This document shows positions 56,822 through 64,000 of a stretch of DNA of 64,000 nucleotides, piece by piece. Positions within the stretch are counted from its first letter, which is position 1, and every line of letters starts with the position of its first letter. The position numbers were made by a program, and so were the translations under genes. Source of the stretch: Aphodovivens sp036306585 (GTDB lineage: Bacteria; Actinomycetota; Coriobacteriia; Coriobacteriales; Eggerthellaceae); assembly GCA_036306585.1 (NCBI GenBank), contig JAXJZF010000005.1:124001-188000 (forward strand), read 5' to 3'. Under the pieces are notes generated by a model, which did no database searches, was not told the DNA's origin, and saw only the letters and a list, made by a program, of their open reading frames with translations.

Positions 56822-58692
56822 GGCGCTATTCGAAAGAAGGCCTCATTGCCGCCGGCCTGCTCTCCGCCGCGGCCTTCGCGCTGGGCGACCTCTGGGCGGC
56901 AGCGCTCCGCTCCCTGGAGGGGCCTTGGCTGCAGAACGTCGGCGCGGCCATGGAGGCCGTGCCGTCCATCTTGACGACGCAGGGCATCTCAGCCGAGCCG
57001 AACGCCCTGCTCGGCGGATCCATCTGCTTCCTCGCGGTGTGGCTTGCATGGGCCTACCTGGTGCAATCGCAGGGCAACCGCCGAATCGGCGAGGAGCACG
57101 GCTCCGCGCGTTGGGGCACCAAGGCGGAGGGCCTGAGGTTCGCGGACACCGAGGATCCCTTCAACAACGTCATCCTCACCGAGAGCTACGGGCTCGCAGT
57201 CGACCCCGGCAAGCGCAGGGGCAAGAGGCTGGAGGAGCGCCCCCGAAACGTCCTCGTCATCGGGGGCACCGGCGCCGGCAAGACCTGGAGGTACTCCATA
57301 CCCAACATCCTGCAGATGAACGCGGACTACTTCGTCATCGACTCGAAGGGCACGCAGCTGCCGCTGCTCGGCAACGCGCTGGTGGGGAGCGGCTACGAGA
57401 TCAGCTGCATGAACCTGGTGCGCATGTCGGCTTCCGCCGGCGTGAACCCCTTCTCGCTCATCCGCGACGAGGTGGGGATCATCGAGTTCGCGGAGTGCTT
57501 CATCGCGAACACCACCGGCGACAAGGACCACGTGGGCGACCAGTTCTGGGTGCAGGCCGAGCGGCTGCTCTACACCGCCCTCATCGGCTACCTGATGTTC
57601 TACTGCCCGCCCGAGGACCGCAACTTCGGCGGGCTCGTCACGCTGCTCTCGCTGGCACAGGCCAGGGAGGACGACGATGACTACACGAGCCCGCTGGACC
57701 TCCTGTTCAGGGAGGTCGAGACGGGCATGCGCCTGGTGGAGACGGGCGGCGCGCCGGCGGGCGACGGCGCGAGGAAGCCGGGCCGCGCGTTCGGCCGCCG
57801 GGCATCCTCGGGCTTCAGGTGGGTGCAGGTTGGCGAGCCGGTGGGCGTGGACGACGATTTCGTGCTGTGGTGCTACAAGGCCTTCAAGGACGCCGCCGGC
57901 AAGACCATGAAGGGCATTCTCATCAGCTGCAACACGCGGCTCATGCCCTTCTCTGTGCCGCAGCTGCGCGACCTCACCGACCACGACGAGCTGGAGCTCT
58001 CGAAGCTGGGGGATGCGGGCGGCAAGCGCGCGGTCTTCGTGGTGAGCTCGGACACGTCCTCCACCTTCAGCTTCATGCTGGCCATCACGCTGTGGCAGAC
58101 GGTGAACATGCTCTGCGACAAGGCGGACGCGCTGCCCGGCGGCTCCCTGGCGCGCCCTGTGCATTTCATCTGCGACGAGTTCGCCAACGTGGGCAGGCTG
58201 CCGGACATCGAGCACGTGGTCTCGGTCATCCGCAGCCGCAACGTCTACATGTCCATCATCCTGCAGAGCTTCGCCCAGCTCAAGAGCGCCTACGGCGACG
58301 ATGCCCAGACCATCGTGGACAACTGCGACACGCTGCTCTACCTGGGCGGCAAGAGCGTGGACACCCAGAAGATGATCTCCGAGATGATCGGCAAGGAGAC
58401 CGTCGAGGTCAACACGCAGAACGTGAGCCGAGGCAACGGCGGCTCGACCACCACCAACACCAGCTACATCGAGCGCGACCTGATGCAGGCCTCGGAGGTT
58501 GGCCGCATGGGCAGGGACAGGGCGCTCGTGCTGTTCAGCAACGCCGCGCCGCTGCGCGACTCCAAGTACCCCACGCAGAGGCACCCGCGATACGAGCTGC
58601 TGGCAGGGCATCCGGGCAGCAGGTACCCCGGACGATTCGACTACGGGGCGTACCTGCAGGAGAGGAGGCGGCGGGAGGCGGCTTCCTCCTAG
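56818..58692 (+). CDS. VirD4/TraG-type coupling protein
   Basis: This 624-residue protein has two N-terminal membrane helices (about 8-30 and 64-83), Walker A GGTGAGKT (149-156), DYFVIDSKGTQLPLLG, Walker B HFICDEFANVGRLPDIEHV and SIILQSFAQLKSAYG, all typical of type IV coupling proteins. It brings the DNA-relaxase complex to the secretion channel. A proline/arginine-rich insertion (about 320-340) is present. Coupled by ATGA to the PcfB-like gene. Confidence 0.93.
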   Translation: MRRYSKEGLIAAGLLSAAAFALGDLWAAALRSLEGPWLQNVGAAMEAVPSILTTQGISAEPNALLGGSICFLAVWLAWAYLVQSQGNRRIGEEHGSARWGTKAEGLRFADTEDPFNNVILTESYGLAVDPGKRRGKRLEERPRNVLVIGGTGAGKTWRYSIPNILQMNADYFVIDSKGTQLPLLGNALVGSGYEISCMNLVRMSASAGVNPFSLIRDEVGIIEFAECFIANTTGDKDHVGDQFWVQAERLLYTALIGYLMFYCPPEDRNFGGLVTLLSLAQAREDDDDYTSPLDLLFREVETGMRLVETGGAPAGDGARKPGRAFGRRASSGFRWVQVGEPVGVDDDFVLWCYKAFKDAAGKTMKGILISCNTRLMPFSVPQLRDLTDHDELELSKLGDAGGKRAVFVVSSDTSSTFSFMLAITLWQTVNMLCDKADALPGGSLARPVHFICDEFANVGRLPDIEHVVSVIRSRNVYMSIILQSFAQLKSAYGDDAQTIVDNCDTLLYLGGKSVDTQKMISEMIGKETVEVNTQNVSRGNGGSTTTNTSYIERDLMQASEVGRMGRDRALVLFSNAAPLRDSKYPTQRHPRYELLAGHPGSRYPGRFDYGAYLQERRRREAASS

Positions 58693-58752
58693 AACCGAGC
58701 GCAACGCAGGCGGCCGCCCGATGCGGGCGGCATACGACAGAAGGGAATCCAA

Positions 58753-58971
58753 ATGCTATCGAACATCATCAGCCTGGTCTCCGGGTGCATCACCTTCCTG
58801 GGCGGCTTCGTTGTCGTCTGGGGCGCGGTGAGCCTGGGGCTCGCCATCAAGGACGAGACCCGCGGCGGCGCGCAGATCGCGGGGGCTATCTCCACCATCG
58901 CGGGCGGGGCCATCATCATCGCGGCTGCCGTGTACTTCGGCCAGCTGGACACCTCGTGGATGCCCAACTAG
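58753..58971 (+). CDS. Maff2-family small membrane protein
   Basis: This 72-residue protein has two membrane helices (ISLVSGCITFLGGFVVVWGAVSLG and AGAISTIAGGAIIIAAAVYFG) joined by a short charged turn (KDETRGGAQ). This matches the Maff2 family, found between the VirD4 and PrgI genes of many conjugative transposons. It may be a pilin-like (VirB2) channel subunit. The ATG follows AGAAGGGAATCCAA. A 60-bp gap separates it from virD4. Confidence 0.83.
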   Translation: MLSNIISLVSGCITFLGGFVVVWGAVSLGLAIKDETRGGAQIAGAISTIAGGAIIIAAAVYFGQLDTSWMPN

Positions 58972-58980
58972 GGGGCGCCC

Positions 58981-59400
58981 ATGCAGGTTGTCTACGTGCA
59001 CAAGGACATCAGCGAGTACGAGGAGAAGGTCGTCGGCAAGCTCTCCGCCCGCGTGGCTGCCTGCGTAGGCGGCGGCATCGCGGCCAGCGTGGCGGCCGCC
59101 GCCTTCGCGCACCTGGTCGTCGGGGTGGAGGTGGCCGATGCCACCATGCCCGTGATGATGTGCTCGATGCCGTTCTGGCTGGCGGCCTTCTGGCGGCCCA
59201 AGGGCATGAAGCCCGAGGAGTTCGTCCCGCTGGCATACCGGCATTGGGCCGAGGACGGCGTCGTCACCTACGAGCCCGGGTTCTCCCTGGCTGCGGGCGC
59301 ATGGCCCGACGAGAAGCGCAGGAGATTCAACGATCGGAACAGGCTGGCCAAGGGCTGGCGGAAGGGAGGGGAGCGCTATGAGCCCTCGAAAGGCCGGTAA
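58981..59400 (+). CDS. PrgI/VirB3-like protein
   Basis: This 139-residue protein has KDISEYEEKVVGKLSARVAACVGGGIAAS and two membrane helices (about 25-65), then WRPKGMKPEEFVPLAYRHW, the PrgI family signature. PrgI corresponds to VirB3 and joins VirB4 to the membrane channel. Ten bp separate it from the Maff2 gene; a VirB6-like gene normally lies between them in related elements and is missing here. Its end overlaps the VirB4 start by 23 bp. Confidence 0.87.
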   Translation: MQVVYVHKDISEYEEKVVGKLSARVAACVGGGIAASVAAAAFAHLVVGVEVADATMPVMMCSMPFWLAAFWRPKGMKPEEFVPLAYRHWAEDGVVTYEPGFSLAAGAWPDEKRRRFNDRNRLAKGWRKGGERYEPSKGR

Positions 59401-62011
59401 GGAGGACGTCGCCGCCGCCAAGCGGGCCGTCAAAGACGCCAAAGCCGCGGCGAAGGCCGCCGACAAGGAGGCCAAGGCGGCCGCAAAGCGCGCCAGGAAA
59501 GGCAAGAGGGCGGCGGCGAGGCCCGGGCGTCGGGGCGGCAGGTACGTCCCGATCGAGAAGCGGCTCAAGAACCAGCGGCGCGAGCGCGCCGCCGGCGAGG
59601 CCGCGGCCGAGAGGGCCCGCCGCGCAGCCAAGGACGTCTACAGGCTCATCGGCTTCGACGCCCTGTACGCCGACGGCATCGCGCAGGTGGAGCCGGGGCT
59701 GTTCAGCCAGACGGTCAGCTTCGGCGACATCAGCTACCAGAGCATGGGAGACGAGTCGCAGAAGTCGGTGTGCCGCCAGATGCGCAAGCTCTACGACGGC
59801 CTGACGCCGGACGTGGGGCTGCAGCTTCTGCTGTTCAACCGCCCGCTCACCAAGGGCGAGATGTCGAACCGCAGGTTCTTCGGCCGCGTGGAGGGGCCCG
59901 CCGCTCCCTACGCCGCCGAGTACAGCCGCATCCTCAACGACAAGATGGCCGAAGGCGTGTCCAACATCATGCGCGAGCGCTACCTGACGTTCTCCGTCTC
60001 CGCCGACACGGTGGAGGAATCCGTTCCCAAGCTGGCGCGCCTGCGCTCCATGGCGGACGGCGTGCTTTCGGGCATGCGCAGCGGCACCCGCGTGCTGCGG
60101 GGCGAGGAGCGCCTGCAGCTGATACGGTCGATGACGCGGCCGGGGCGCGAGCGCGCCGAGTTCGACTACGACGACCTGGGCGTCACCCGCGGGATCACGG
60201 CAAAGGACCTGGCGTGCCCCGACACCATGGAGTTCAAGCCCGGCGGCTCGGCCAGCTGCTTCACCAGCGACGGCGTATGGTGCCAGGTGCTGGCGTTCCG
60301 CAGCTTCGAGAGCAACCTGACCGACCGCTGCCTGGCGGACATGGTGGACCTTCCCATGCCGTTGGCCATCAGCTTCCACGTGAGGGCCATGAACCCGCGC
60401 TGGTCCAAGGACTACGTCCGCCGCCGCTTGAAGTGGATCGACAAGGAGATGTCCGAGGACCAGATGGACGCCGTGAGCAAGGGCTACGACTTCAACCTCA
60501 TCCCCAGCGAGCTGAAGTTCACCCGCGAGGAGGCCCAGGACGTCTACGAGTGCCTGAAGGGCGACAGCCAGCGGATGTTCCGCTACACGGGGCTGGTGTT
60601 CACCTACGCCCCCACCCGCGAAGAGCTGGACGAGCAGGCGATGCACCTGATATCGGTGGCGCAGGCGCAGGGCATAGAGCTCGCGAACCTGGACTACCGG
60701 CAGCGCGAGGGGCTGAACTCCGTGCTGCCGCTGGGACGCAACCACGTGAAGGTGGGGCGCTTGATGCTCACCGACGAGATAGCCATCCAGTCCCCCTTCG
60801 CCACCTTGGAGCTGAACGACTTCGGGGGCGGCTACTACGGGCAGAACAAGGGCAGCCGCAACCTGGTGATGCTCAACCGCAAGAGCCTGGCCAGCCGAAA
60901 CGGCATCATAAGCGGCATGCCGGGCAGCGGCAAGTCCTTCGGCGCCAAGCGCGAGATGACCAACACGGCGCTGCTCTACCCCGAGGACGACGTCGTCATC
61001 ATCGACCCCGCCGGCGAGTTCGGCCTGCTGGCCGAGGCCTTCGGCGGCCGCAACGTGGCGTTCGGCCCGGACTCGGAGACGTACCTGAACCCGCTCGACC
61101 TAAGCGACGTCTCCGAGCTTTTGGAGACGACCCAGCTGGCCTACAAGATCGAGGCGGTACTAGCGCTGTCCGCCGCGTCCATGGCGGAGGGCAACGAGGG
61201 CCTCTCGGACGTCGAGCGCTCGATCATCAGCCGCTGCGTGGAGAAGGCGTACCTGACCTGCGGCAAGAGCGGAGCCATCCCGCAGCTGCAGGACCTCTAC
61301 GACATTCTGAGGCAGCAGCCGGAGCCCGAGGCCGAGGTCGTCGCGCTGCGGTTCGAGCGATACGTCTCCGGGGCGCTCTCCATCTTCAACCACCAGAGCA
61401 ACGTCGCCTTCGACAGGCGCATCACCTGCGTGGGGCTCAAGGACCTGCCCGACAACATGCGCGCTTTCGGCATCATCGCGGTGCTGGAGGCGGTGCGCAA
61501 CCGCATGTACGCGAACTTCGAGCGCGGCGTGACGACCTGGCTCTACATCGACGAGGTCCAGAGCCTCTTCGGGCACCCTGCCACCATCAGCTACTTCAGC
61601 CGGTTCTGGGCGGAGGGGCGCAAGTTCAACCTGATCTGCACCGGCATCACCCAGAACTGCACCTACCTGCTGAGCCACAAGGACGGCCGCAACCTGATCC
61701 TGAACTCCGACTTCCTCATGCTGCACAGGCAGTCGTTCGCCGACAAGGCCAAGTGGTCGGAGCTGCTGAACCTCTCGGAGCAGGAGGAGGGCTACATCGA
61801 CGAGTCGGTCAACCCCGGCGACGGCCTGCTCATAGCGGGCGGGTCCCGCGTGCCCATCGTGGACGACTTCCCCAAGGGCGCGCTCTACGACCTGTTCAAC
61901 ACCAAGCCCGACGAGATCGCCGAGCGCAAGCGCGCCGCCTACTTCGCCAAACGCGCGGCGGGGTCCGCGGCCGGCGCCGACGAGGCCGAGGCGGCGGGCG
62001 ATGTCGGGTAG
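59378..62011 (+). CDS. VirB4/TraE-type conjugation ATPase
   Basis: This 877-residue protein has a very basic N-terminus (Lys/Ala repeats, about 1-60), the VirB4 N-domain (VEPGLFSQTVSFGDISYQ; LMDMVDLP-like segments; HVRAMNPRWSKDYVRRRLKWIDKEM) and the ATPase domain with Walker A GMPGSGKS (about 515), DVVIIDPAGEFGLLAEAF and Walker B WLYIDEVQSLFG (about 721). It powers channel assembly and transfer. The ATG at 59378 lies inside the PrgI gene; GGGAGGGGAGCGCT precedes it. The Lys/Ala extension is longer than usual and may contact DNA or membrane. Confidence 0.93.
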   Translation: MSPRKAGKEDVAAAKRAVKDAKAAAKAADKEAKAAAKRARKGKRAAARPGRRGGRYVPIEKRLKNQRRERAAGEAAAERARRAAKDVYRLIGFDALYADGIAQVEPGLFSQTVSFGDISYQSMGDESQKSVCRQMRKLYDGLTPDVGLQLLLFNRPLTKGEMSNRRFFGRVEGPAAPYAAEYSRILNDKMAEGVSNIMRERYLTFSVSADTVEESVPKLARLRSMADGVLSGMRSGTRVLRGEERLQLIRSMTRPGRERAEFDYDDLGVTRGITAKDLACPDTMEFKPGGSASCFTSDGVWCQVLAFRSFESNLTDRCLADMVDLPMPLAISFHVRAMNPRWSKDYVRRRLKWIDKEMSEDQMDAVSKGYDFNLIPSELKFTREEAQDVYECLKGDSQRMFRYTGLVFTYAPTREELDEQAMHLISVAQAQGIELANLDYRQREGLNSVLPLGRNHVKVGRLMLTDEIAIQSPFATLELNDFGGGYYGQNKGSRNLVMLNRKSLASRNGIISGMPGSGKSFGAKREMTNTALLYPEDDVVIIDPAGEFGLLAEAFGGRNVAFGPDSETYLNPLDLSDVSELLETTQLAYKIEAVLALSAASMAEGNEGLSDVERSIISRCVEKAYLTCGKSGAIPQLQDLYDILRQQPEPEAEVVALRFERYVSGALSIFNHQSNVAFDRRITCVGLKDLPDNMRAFGIIAVLEAVRNRMYANFERGVTTWLYIDEVQSLFGHPATISYFSRFWAEGRKFNLICTGITQNCTYLLSHKDGRNLILNSDFLMLHRQSFADKAKWSELLNLSEQEEGYIDESVNPGDGLLIAGGSRVPIVDDFPKGALYDLFNTKPDEIAERKRAAYFAKRAAGSAAGADEAEAAGDVG

Positions 62012-63683
62012 GGGGTCCGGCGCCCGCAGGCAGGGCTTCGCCAGCGCGGAGTCGGTGGAGGCCGGCAACGCCAGGTTCGAGAGCAGGGGCGGCGGCACGT
62101 TCAAGGTACCCGACCAAGGCTCCTTCGCCGAGGGCGGCAAGGGCGGCGTTTGCGGAGCGGCCGATGGCGCCCCCGACGCCGCCGCGGCCAAAGACGGGTT
62201 CGCCGGCAGGGCCGGGAGCATCATCGCGGCCGGCTTCGTCGGGGAGCTCGACGACAGCGACGAGCTCTCCGGGTCCGAAGGCGCCTACCGCGCAGGAAGG
62301 GCGGCTGCGGACATCCGGAAGCGGCGCAGGGCAAGGCCCGGGCCCGACCCGTTCGCGCCTGTGGAGGACGCTGTCGACGCCAACGCCGTCGCGGCAAAGG
62401 AGACGAAGCGCGCCGTCGGAGAAGCCAGGGCCGTTGCCGGGCCGGGCGGTTCCTCAGAAAGCGCGCCCCGCTCGAAATCCCTGCTGGCAAGGGCCAAGGA
62501 GGGCCTTGGCGGCAAGGCCGCCCGCAGATCTGCCACCACCGGCGGAAAGGCCGCCGGCGGCAGCGCCCTGGGCGAGGCCCAGGCCGCGTCCAACTACGCC
62601 AGGTCGCGCGCCGCCCTGCAGGCCGCCGAGGCTGGGCCCGCCGCAGCGAAGGCCGGAGCCGGCGGAAGGCTCGCGGCGGCCGTCTCGACCGCCGCGCCCG
62701 TTCTGGGCGGGGTCTTGGCGGGCGTCGCCGCCTTCGTAGCAGCGAGCCTCATCCTCTCGACGCTCCTGGGCGCGATCGCCGGCTTCTGGCAAGACGAGCA
62801 GGACAGGGCCATGATCGAGGGCCTTCCCGGCTTCATCGCCTACGACATGGTGCTCGAGGCGCTGGAGTGCCAGGAGGAGTACGGGCATCCCGCAGGCTGC
62901 ACCATCGCGCAGATCATCTGCGAGAGCGGCCAGGGCGACGCCATGAGCCAGCTGGCCACCAGGGACCACAACCTCTTCGGCATCAAGTGGGCATCGAGCT
63001 TCGCCAGCTGCCCGGAGGTCGCCGGCAAGGCGAGCTGGGCCACCCACGAGGAGGTGGACGGCCAGGCCGTCACCGTCATGGCCGACTTCACCGTGTTCCA
63101 GAGCGACGCGGACTGCATAAGGTTCAGGAGCAGGGTGCTCCTGCAGAACAGCCGCTATGCGGACAACGCGCTCATCAAGGAGGCCATCGCCGACCGCGAT
63201 TCGGACAAGATGGCCGAGGGCCTGAAGGACGCGGGCTACGCCACGAGCTCGGAGTATGTGGAGAGCCTGAAGTCGGTCATGAGGACCTACAACCTGTACC
63301 GCTTCGACGGCATGGGCGTCGACGACTTCGAGAAGGGCGCGGCCGGCGGCGACGCCATCGTGCAGGCCGCCTACAGCCAGCTGGGCGTGCCCTACGTCTG
63401 GGGCGGCTCGACGCCCGGCGTGGGGTTGGACTGCAGCGGCCTCACCCAGTACTGCTACCGGCAGGCGGGCATAAGCATCAGCCATTACACGGAAGACCAG
63501 CTCAAGGAGCTCACCGTCGTGCCGCTGTCGCAGGCGCGGCCGGGCGACATCCTCTACAAGTACGGCCACGTGGCCATCTACGTGGGGGGCGACGAGTACA
63601 TACACGAACCGCGCACGGGCGACGTGTGCAGGAAGGCGACGGGAATCTCGTTCTTCACCTGCGCCCTCAGATACACCGGATAA
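62001..63683 (+). CDS. Two-domain peptidoglycan hydrolase (glucosaminidase + NlpC/P60)
   Basis: This 560-residue protein has an Ala/Gly-rich cytoplasmic part of about 230 residues, one membrane helix (about 232-260), then a glucosaminidase-like domain (IICESGQGDAMSQLATRDHNLFGIKW, with Glu in CESG) and a C-terminal NlpC/P60 domain with Cys478 (GLDCSGLTQYC), His523 (YGHVAIYVG) and His535. It should open the cell wall for the transfer channel, as CwlT does in other elements. The start lies in the last codons of the virB4 gene. The cytoplasmic part is long and low in complexity. Confidence 0.9.
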   Translation: MSGRGSGARRQGFASAESVEAGNARFESRGGGTFKVPDQGSFAEGGKGGVCGAADGAPDAAAAKDGFAGRAGSIIAAGFVGELDDSDELSGSEGAYRAGRAAADIRKRRRARPGPDPFAPVEDAVDANAVAAKETKRAVGEARAVAGPGGSSESAPRSKSLLARAKEGLGGKAARRSATTGGKAAGGSALGEAQAASNYARSRAALQAAEAGPAAAKAGAGGRLAAAVSTAAPVLGGVLAGVAAFVAASLILSTLLGAIAGFWQDEQDRAMIEGLPGFIAYDMVLEALECQEEYGHPAGCTIAQIICESGQGDAMSQLATRDHNLFGIKWASSFASCPEVAGKASWATHEEVDGQAVTVMADFTVFQSDADCIRFRSRVLLQNSRYADNALIKEAIADRDSDKMAEGLKDAGYATSSEYVESLKSVMRTYNLYRFDGMGVDDFEKGAAGGDAIVQAAYSQLGVPYVWGGSTPGVGLDCSGLTQYCYRQAGISISHYTEDQLKELTVVPLSQARPGDILYKYGHVAIYVGGDEYIHEPRTGDVCRKATGISFFTCALRYTG

Positions 63684-63695
63684 GGAGATTTCGAA

Positions 63696-64000
63696 ATGGA
63701 GAAGAAGACGAAGGCACTGGCCGCCATCGCGGCGGGCGCGCTGGCCATCGGGATCGCGCTGTCGGTCGCGAGCTGCGCCCTGCGCTCGGCGGAGACGGAT
63801 CAGCAGGCCGTACAGGAGGAGGCGCCCGTCGAGGAGGCCGCTCAAGGCCAGGGCGCCGCGGCGCCCGCGGCGCTCACGTCCTACGAGCTCGCCTGCTCCA
63901 AGGGCTGGAAGAGCGACGCGGGCTCGCTGCAGATGTCCAAGGGCATGGTCATCGAGAAGGGCGCGGACGGCAAGATCCACGTGCTGACCGTTTCCGAGGT
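63696..64000 (+). CDS. Lipoprotein of the transfer operon (partial)
   Basis: The gene runs off the right edge; 101 codons are visible. It starts MEKKTKALAAIAAGALAIGI and has a lipobox (SVASC), so the mature protein is lipid-anchored outside the membrane. An acidic Gln/Glu/Ala linker follows and then SYELACSKGWKSDAGSLQMSKG. It lies 12 bp after the hydrolase gene behind AAGGAGATTTCGAA. Its place after the NlpC/P60 gene suggests a channel or cell-contact role; the family cannot be named from this part. Confidence 0.75.
   Translation, partial: MEKKTKALAAIAAGALAIGIALSVASCALRSAETDQQAVQEEAPVEEAAQGQGAAAPAALTSYELACSKGWKSDAGSLQMSKGMVIEKGADGKIHVLTVSE

Noticed and set aside
59770..62739. A 989-codon plus-strand frame overlapping the VirB4 and hydrolase genes
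   Set aside because: It is out of frame with VirB4, Arg/Pro/Gly-rich and lacks domains; the true frames have Walker motifs and catalytic residues.

Overview
The window is GC-rich chromosomal DNA from an anaerobic actinobacterium, most likely of the Coriobacteriia (Eggerthellaceae: Eggerthella, Gordonibacter or a relative). The clues are a Tat-exported molybdopterin oxidoreductase operon next to a membrane-anchored 12-helix LuxR regulator, the actinobacterial gene content and the codon bias. This placement is inferred; no rRNA or other taxonomic marker is present.

Layout. (1) 0-1.7 kb: end of larB, a short LarC-like protein and a DUF218 membrane protein. (2) 1.8-12.6 kb: a respiratory block with the membrane LuxR regulator, a DmsABC-type operon closed by a strong terminator, a decayed ATPase gene, a sodium/proline symporter, then a TorD chaperone with a second DmsC-type anchor that has no catalytic partner here. 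(3) 12.7-24.9 kb: metabolic and housekeeping genes: cysteine desulfidase, an anion permease, a biotin-dependent carboxylase pair (carboxyltransferase-BCCP fusion plus biotin carboxylase), Asp23, NusB, XseB, Dxs, AmtB/P-II, a TSCPD protein and a Fur/PerR regulator. (4) 24.9-27.7 kb, minus strand: LytR-CpsA-Psr ligase, class B sortase and a small surface protein with an SPKTG sorting signal. (5) 28.0-45.4 kb: a capsule/exopolysaccharide locus with a Wzz/BY-kinase/PHP-phosphatase control module, a LoaP/NusG-like antiterminator, initiating sugar transferases (one broken), the UDP-ManNAc/ManNAcA genes, glycosyltransferases, pyruvyl and acyl transferases, flippase and polymerase, ending in decayed sequence and a strong terminator.

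(6) 45.5-64 kb: a conjugative element running off the right edge. It opens with a small possible sigma-like gene and four translationally coupled serine-recombinase genes, one of which has lost every recognisable catalytic residue and its C-terminal part. Then comes an accessory segment: an orphan RelB/DinJ antitoxin, two arrays of 12-bp iterons, a candidate structured small RNA and an AbiF-type HEPN protein, bracketed by a roughly 58-bp imperfect direct repeat. After it come replication-type genes (HTH protein, DnaC-like loader) and a type IV secretion operon (PcfB-like, VirD4, Maff2, PrgI, VirB4, a two-domain peptidoglycan hydrolase and a lipoprotein). No relaxase and no VirB6-like gene lie inside the window.

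How it fits together: regions 4 and 5 look like one envelope system in which the LCP enzyme could ligate the capsule, perhaps onto the sortase-anchored protein. Region 6 is a self-transmissible element carrying phage defence. The most interesting leads are the AbiF gene with its possible partner RNA, the recombinase quartet with an inactive member, and the iteron arrays.
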